The notes beneath the pieces are model-generated. The model did no database searches. It saw nothing but the letters and a program-made list of their open reading frames with translations, and had not been told where the DNA came from. Made by a program: the position numbers and the translations under genes. Positions 60,123 to 64,000 of a stretch of DNA of 64,000 nt are shown here, piece after piece (position 1 is the stretch's first letter; each line of letters starts with the position of its first letter). This stretch comes from Sphingomonas montanisoli (GTDB taxonomy: Bacteria > Pseudomonadota > Alphaproteobacteria > Sphingomonadales > Sphingomonadaceae), in assembly GCF_008274695.1 (NCBI RefSeq), contig NZ_VTOU01000002.1, positions 372,001 through 436,000 of the forward strand, in the 5' to 3' direction.

Positions 60123-61148
60123 ATGGGTTATCGTGTCGTCGTCGCCGGAGCCACGGGCAATGTGGGCCGCGAAATGCTCAACATTCTGGCGGAGCGCGAA
60201 TTCCCGATCGACGAGATCGCGGTCGTCGCTTCCTCGCGCAGCCAGGGTGACCAGATCGAGTTCGGCGAGACCGGCAAGATGCTCAAGGTCCAGAACATCG
60301 ACAATTTCGATCCCGCCGGCTGGGACATGGCTTTGTTCGCGATCGGATCGGAAGCGACCGCGGTTCACGCGCCGCGCTTCGCCGCCGCAGGCTGCACGGT
60401 GATCGACAATTCGTCGCTCTACCGCATGGACCCCGACATTCCGCTGATCGTGCCTGAGGTGAACCCGGAGGCGATCGACGGCTACAAGAAGCGCAACATC
60501 ATCGCGAACCCCAACTGCTCGACCGCGCAGATGGTGGTGGCGCTCAAGCCGCTCCACGACGCCGCGAAGATCAAGCGCGTCGTCGTTTCGACCTACCAGT
60601 CGGTTTCCGGCGCGGGCAAGGCGGGCATGGACGAACTGTTCGAGCAGAGCCGCAACATCTTCGTCGGCGATCCGGCCGAGGCGAAGAAGTTCACCAAGCA
60701 GATCGCCTTCAACGTGATCCCGCACATCGACAAGTTCCTCGATGACGGGTTCACCAAGGAAGAGTGGAAGATGGTCGTCGAGACCAAGAAGATCCTCGAT
60801 CCCAAGGTGAAGGTAGTCGCCACCTGCGTGCGCGTGCCCGTGTTCGTCGGCCATTCGGAAGCGATCAACATCGAGTTCGAGAACGAGATTTCGGCCGAGG
60901 AAGCGCAGAACATCCTGCGCGAAGCGCCGGGCATCATGCTCGTCGACAAGCGCGAGGACGGCGGATACGTCACGCCCGTCGAATGCGTGGGTGACTTCGC
61001 CACCTTCGTCAGCCGCGTTCGCGAGGATCCGACGGTCGAGAACGGCCTGGTGCTGTGGTGCGTCAGCGACAACCTTCGCAAGGGCGCCGCGCTGAACGCG
61101 GTGCAGATTGCCGAACTGCTGGGACGGCGGCACCTCAAGAAGGGCTGA
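60123..61148 (+). CDS. asd: Aspartate-semialdehyde dehydrogenase
   Basis: NADPH-dependent step to lysine, threonine, methionine and diaminopimelate. The 341 residues have the NADP-binding GATGNVGREMLNILAEREFP, catalytic Cys132 in NPNCSTAQMV, and VSTYQSVSGAGKAGMDEL. Ends in LLGRRHLKKG. Works upstream of DapF (51401). Single gene. Confidence 0.97.
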   Translation: MGYRVVVAGATGNVGREMLNILAEREFPIDEIAVVASSRSQGDQIEFGETGKMLKVQNIDNFDPAGWDMALFAIGSEATAVHAPRFAAAGCTVIDNSSLYRMDPDIPLIVPEVNPEAIDGYKKRNIIANPNCSTAQMVVALKPLHDAAKIKRVVVSTYQSVSGAGKAGMDELFEQSRNIFVGDPAEAKKFTKQIAFNVIPHIDKFLDDGFTKEEWKMVVETKKILDPKVKVVATCVRVPVFVGHSEAINIEFENEISAEEAQNILREAPGIMLVDKREDGGYVTPVECVGDFATFVSRVREDPTVENGLVLWCVSDNLRKGAALNAVQIAELLGRRHLKKG

Positions 61149-61155
61149 CCTTTCA

Positions 61156-61340
61156 ATCCTCCCCGCCAGGGAGTGCGAGGTTCAACATGCCCCCGGCATG
61201 TTGAAGGATCGTCCGGGGGACGATCCGACCTCGCACTGTGTCAGCCCAGCTGACGGAGGGGGAGGATGCGGTGAGCCACGAGTTCGCCGTGTCCTCCCCC
61301 TCCGTCGCTTTCAGCGCCACCTCCCCCTGGCGGGGGAGGA
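61156..61340. repeat. Paired palindromic repeat carrying a 66-bp insertion
   Basis: CCTCCCCGCCAGGG begins it and CCTCCCCCTGGCGGGGGAGG ends it. Bases 61238-61340 are an almost exact inverse copy of the core at 45606-45730. Compared with that copy a 66-bp palindromic block is inserted at 61172-61237. Confidence 0.85.
61172..61237. repeat. Perfect three-way-junction palindrome
   Basis: Outer stem AGTGCGAGGT (61172-61181) / ACCTCGCACT (61228-61237), 10 bp. Inside are hairpin TCAACATGCC-CCC-GGCATGTTGA (61182-61204) and hairpin GGATCGTCC-GGG-GGACGATCC (61206-61226). All 29 base pairs are perfect, with single unpaired bases at 61205 and 61227. Confidence 0.9.
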
Positions 61341-61432
61341 TGGGGGCAAAGCCCACATTATCCCATGACAATCTGAAGCCGCTCGACCGCCGCCCGCGTC
61401 CCCCGCATGATCGCGCAAAAGGGGAACCGGAT

Positions 61433-62065
61433 ATGCCATCGACCGGACATTGGATCGCCTTCGCGCTCGTCTGCCTCGGCATGGTGCTGACGCCGGGGCC
61501 GAACATGATCTACCTGATCTCGCGCTCGATCTGTCAGGGGCCGAAGGCTGGGCTGGTGTCGCTGGGCGGGGTCGCGGTCGGCTTCGTGCTCTACATGTCG
61601 ATGGCGGCGTTCGGGATCAGCGCGCTGATGATGGCGGTGCCCTTCGCTTATGACGCGCTGCGCTTCGGCGGTGCGCTCTATCTGCTTTGGATGGCGTGGC
61701 AGGCGGTGCGGCCCGGCGGGCGCTCGCCGTTTCAGGTCAAGGATTTGCCGGTGGATGGCCCGCGCAAGCTGTTCCTGATGGGACTGATGACGAGCTTGCT
61801 CAATCCCAAGGTGGCGATGCTCTATTTGTCGCTGCTGCCCCAGTTCATCGATCCCGAGCGCGGGCACATCCTGGCCCAGTCCTTCGTGCTGGGCACCACG
61901 CAGATCGTGGTGAGTGTGGCAGTCAACGCGATGATCGCGCTGGCGGCGGGTTCGATCGCCTTGTTCCTCGCCACGCGCCCCGGCTGGGCAGCGTTCCAGC
62001 GCTATATGATGGGCTTCGTCCTCACCGGCCTTGCGGTCCGCATGGCGACTGAGGCGCGGCGTTAG
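61433..62065 (+). CDS. LysE/RhtB family amino-acid exporter
   Basis: 210 residues from the ATG at 61433, with GGGGAA upstream. Six hydrophobic segments. The family signature CLGMVLTPGPNMIYLISRSI lies near the N-terminus, and GLMTSLLNPKVAMLYLSLLP is the second conserved region. Exports amino acids such as homoserine lactone, threonine or basic amino acids; the substrate is unknown. Longer frames run into the repeat. Confidence 0.93.
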   Translation: MPSTGHWIAFALVCLGMVLTPGPNMIYLISRSICQGPKAGLVSLGGVAVGFVLYMSMAAFGISALMMAVPFAYDALRFGGALYLLWMAWQAVRPGGRSPFQVKDLPVDGPRKLFLMGLMTSLLNPKVAMLYLSLLPQFIDPERGHILAQSFVLGTTQIVVSVAVNAMIALAAGSIALFLATRPGWAAFQRYMMGFVLTGLAVRMATEARR

Positions 62066-62139
62066 GATGCATCATATTTGCGCGGTTCCGGCACCGCGTA
62101 ATCCATTGTTGATGTCTGCTCCGAACTCGGCAAAACCTC

Positions 62140-62159
62140 TTTTATAATGCGCTATAAAA
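62140..62159 (+). promoter_or_regulatory. AT-rich palindrome with -10 element before the amidohydrolase
   Basis: TTTTATA (62140-62146) and TATAAAA (62153-62159) are inverted around ATGCGC. TATAAT (62143-62148) is a consensus -10, so transcription would start only a few bases before the start codon. No clear -35. Confidence 0.4.
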
Positions 62160-62162
62160 AGG

Positions 62163-63032
62163 ATGCCGAGGATGGGATTCCCGACCGATCAGAAGATCAT
62201 CGACCTGATGTTGTCGCTGCCGTCGAACAACAAGGGCATCTATGACGGCTTCAAGCCGCTGCTCCGTGACAAGGAGAGCCTGAACGCGTTCGAGTTTCCC
62301 GCACAATATATGTTCAAGGACGTGCCCGATCATGACGGCGTCGCCGATCGTATCGGCTGGCTGCTCGACGTGATGGATCGCTACAATATCGAGCGCGCCT
62401 TTACCGGCGTAACTCCGGCAGATCCCGACTGGCAGACGATCCAGGCGAAGCATCGCGATCGTTTCCTGTTCTGCGCCCATGTCGATCCCAATGGCGGCAT
62501 GGAGACCTATGATCTGCTGCGCGAATGGCATCGCGATTATCGGATCGACGGGGTCGGCGTATTCCCGGCGGGCTGCGTGCCGCAGGTGCCGATCGATGAC
62601 CGGCGGATGTGGCCGATCTATGCCTTCTGCTGCGAGAAGGATCTGCCGATCTTCATCAATGTCGGCGTGCCCGGCCCGCGCGTGCCGCTCGCGTGCCAGC
62701 GGGTCGAGCTGATCGACGAGGTGTGCTGGTTCTTCCCCGAACTCAAGTTCGTGATGCGGCACGGAGCGGAGCCGTGGCAGGATCTGGCGGTCAAGCTGAT
62801 GCTGAAATATCCGAACCTTTATTATTCGACCTCGGCCTTCGCGCCGAAGCACTATCCCAAATCGATCATCGATTATGCGAACACGCGCGGCGCGGATAAG
62901 ATCATGTATTCGGGCTATTCTGCGGGTCTGAAGATGGAGCGGATCTTCGACGAGTTGCCCCGCGTGCCGTTCAAGGACGCTGTGTGGCCAAAGTTCCTGT
63001 ACGAGAACGCGGCCAAGCTGTTCAAACTCTAA
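62163..63032 (+). CDS. Amidohydrolase-2 family metal enzyme
   Basis: 289 residues. The family of aminocarboxymuconate-semialdehyde decarboxylase/4-oxalomesaconate-type hydratases is suggested by RYNIERAFTGVTPADPDW, FLFCAHVDPNGGMETYDLLR, GVGVFPAGCVPQVPIDDRRM, DLPIFINVGVPGPR, FVMRHGAEPW and MYSGYSAGLKMERIFDEL, with ENAAKLFKL at the end. The N-terminal HxH metal motif typical of many relatives is not evident, so the metal site may differ. A second ATG at 62172 is possible. Last 4 bases overlap the convergent YitT gene. Confidence 0.82.
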   Translation: MPRMGFPTDQKIIDLMLSLPSNNKGIYDGFKPLLRDKESLNAFEFPAQYMFKDVPDHDGVADRIGWLLDVMDRYNIERAFTGVTPADPDWQTIQAKHRDRFLFCAHVDPNGGMETYDLLREWHRDYRIDGVGVFPAGCVPQVPIDDRRMWPIYAFCCEKDLPIFINVGVPGPRVPLACQRVELIDEVCWFFPELKFVMRHGAEPWQDLAVKLMLKYPNLYYSTSAFAPKHYPKSIIDYANTRGADKIMYSGYSAGLKMERIFDELPRVPFKDAVWPKFLYENAAKLFKL

Positions 63033-63643
63033 TAGCCCGCATATCGCCCGGGCCGGTGATTGGCCATCAGGACGCCCGCTATGGCGGCCGCGCTCGCGAC
63101 CGAGAGCAGCCATTGGCGGGCGTCGGTCATCACCGGGATCGCGGCGAGCAGGATGATCGCGTCGCAGGCGAGCTGGGTGCGCCCCATATTCCAGCCATTG
63201 CGCTTCTGCAGCCACATGGCGAGCACGCCGATCCCGCCGACGCCCGCACCGTGGCGGGCGAGCGCCAGCACGCCCATTCCCGCGATCGTCCCGCCGAAGA
63301 AGGCGGCGAGCAGCGGATCGAGATGCGCGAAGGTTATGACATGCGGTGCCAGCAGCGCCATCGCGCTGATCGTTACGTTGGCGATCACCGTCTTGATCGT
63401 GAACTCGCGCCCCAGCACGCGCCAGGCGAGCAGGAAGAAGGGCAGGTTGAGGATGGTCAGCACGATGCCCGCAGGCACCGGCAGGATATAGGAGACGAGC
63501 AGGGCGATCCCGGCGATCCCGCCCGTCACCAGCCCGGCAGTGTTCAGCAGGATCAGGCCCAGCGTGATGAACGACGTGCCGATCAGGATGGCATAGCCAT
63601 CTTCGGCAGGGCTGTGGGGCACGGGCGGAAGGGTTGCCATCAC
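63029..63643 (-). CDS. YitT family membrane protein
   Basis: 204 residues, five to six hydrophobic segments (AILIGTSFITLGLILLNTAG, AGIALLVSYILPVPAGIVLT, LPFFLLAWRVLG). LVTGGIAGIALL and GAGVGGIGVLAMWLQKRNGW are the paired glycine motifs of YitT/DUF161 proteins. Function unknown. Lies 34 bases after the sugar transporter on the same strand. Confidence 0.88.
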   Translation of the reverse strand: MMATLPPVPHSPAEDGYAILIGTSFITLGLILLNTAGLVTGGIAGIALLVSYILPVPAGIVLTILNLPFFLLAWRVLGREFTIKTVIANVTISAMALLAPHVITFAHLDPLLAAFFGGTIAGMGVLALARHGAGVGGIGVLAMWLQKRNGWNMGRTQLACDAIILLAAIPVMTDARQWLLSVASAAAIAGVLMANHRPGRYAGY

Positions 63644-63677
63644 ATCGCCATCTCACGGCGCGCGCTGCGCCGCAACA

Positions 63678-64000
63678 TCAGCCGATCGACGGACGCCGCG
63701 CGTAGAGGCCGAAGGCGAGGATCGCGACGTAGCAGATAGCCGGGATGACGAGTGCTGCGTGCAGGCCGGTCGCGTCGGCCATATGCCCCGTCACCCACGG
63801 CACGATCGCGCCGCCGACGATCGCCATGCAGATCAGGCCCGATCCTTCGGCCGCGCGATCGCCCAGCCCTTCGCAGGCGAGGCTGAAGATCGTCGGGAAC
63901 ATGATCGCATTGGCCAGGCCCACCGCAAGCAGCGCCCAGCCCGAGGCCGCACCCGTCGTCTCGGCCGCGACCGCGAGCAGCAGCAGGGCGGCGATCGCGA
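63678..64000 (-). CDS. FucP-like MFS sugar transporter, C-terminal part
   Basis: The frame is open to the right edge; about 107 C-terminal residues are visible. ALLAVGLANAIMFPTIFSLA followed by CEGLGDRAAEGSGLICMAIV and GHMADATGLHAALVIPAICY match the last membrane helices of the fucose/glucose-galactose:H+ symporters (FucP/GluP). The protein ends ARRPSIG. Start and most of the gene lie beyond the window. Confidence 0.88.
   Translation of the reverse strand, partial: AIAALLLLAVAAETTGAASGWALLAVGLANAIMFPTIFSLACEGLGDRAAEGSGLICMAIVGGAIVPWVTGHMADATGLHAALVIPAICYVAILAFGLYARRPSIG

Noticed and set aside
31757-61340. Possible CRISPR array from recurrent CCTCCCC/GGGGAGG units
   Set aside because: The units are dispersed palindromes at gene borders, not regularly spaced repeats with unique spacers, and no cas genes are present.

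Overview
The window is GC-rich chromosomal DNA from an alphaproteobacterium, most likely a sphingomonad (Sphingomonas or a close relative). The evidence is the protein style throughout, a two-piece (circularly permuted) tmRNA with tag ANDNEALAIAA, a rpsP protein with an Ala/Glu-rich tail, several TonB-dependent receptors, and an NDUFS4-like complex I subunit. No prophage, integrase, transposase, CRISPR array, rRNA or tRNA gene was seen. Nearly all of it reads as core genome. The accessory material is a toxin-antitoxin cassette, several families of palindromic intergenic repeats, and the iron-uptake and psp loci.

Layout. 1-7.8 kb is a DNA-repair block: the end of an ATP-dependent ligase of the PP_1105 type, a membrane protein, a soluble chemoreceptor-like protein, then Ku and three-domain LigD (non-homologous end joining) with a small coupled ABM-like protein. 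8.0-12.4 kb is an iron block: tonB and piuC, then a siderophore receptor. It contains repeated Fur-type boxes and a possible iron-controlled small RNA between two strong terminators. 12.7-18.8 kb is the rimP-nusA-ylxR-infB-rbfA operon. It faces an oppositely oriented truB, rpsO, pnp group at 20.4-24.1 kb, with a CcdC-like protein and a histidine kinase between. 24.2-26.2 kb holds a lipoprotein-type HIT protein, thymidine kinase, the permuted tmRNA and mscL. 26.3-28.9 kb is a lemA, TPM, TPM, NUDIX operon. Then come the complex I accessory subunit, hrpB, a second Fur-box TonB receptor, an S9 peptidase with a zinc-ribbon partner, an M28 peptidase, and a SufE, SecD-head, ROK kinase operon.

41.1-45.6 kb is a phage-shock-protein locus. 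It has pspF diverging from a clear sigma-54 promoter that drives a 47-residue peptide, pspA, pspB, pspC and three further small membrane proteins whose C-terminal tails resemble those of PspB and PspC. A family 25 glycosyltransferase is coupled to pspF. 45.7-54.6 kb carries a PuuD-like membrane protein, Fe-superoxide dismutase, a chemoreceptor-like protein, the tightly overlapping dapF-mtaB-ftsY-yciB operon, a hydrolase and a polytopic membrane protein. 54.9-59.9 kb is the ffh, rpsP, rimM, trmD, rplS translation operon, interrupted by a VapBC-like toxin-antitoxin pair and a DUF1493-like membrane protein. The window ends with asd, a LysE exporter, an amidohydrolase, a YitT protein and the 3' part of a FucP-like sugar transporter.

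The strongest candidates for something undescribed are the extended psp operon with a shared tail module, the candidate Fur-box RNA at 9.6-9.8 kb, the leader reading frame plus hairpin that hides the ylxR ribosome binding site, and a 66-bp sequence that folds into a perfect three-way junction inside a palindromic repeat at 61.2 kb.
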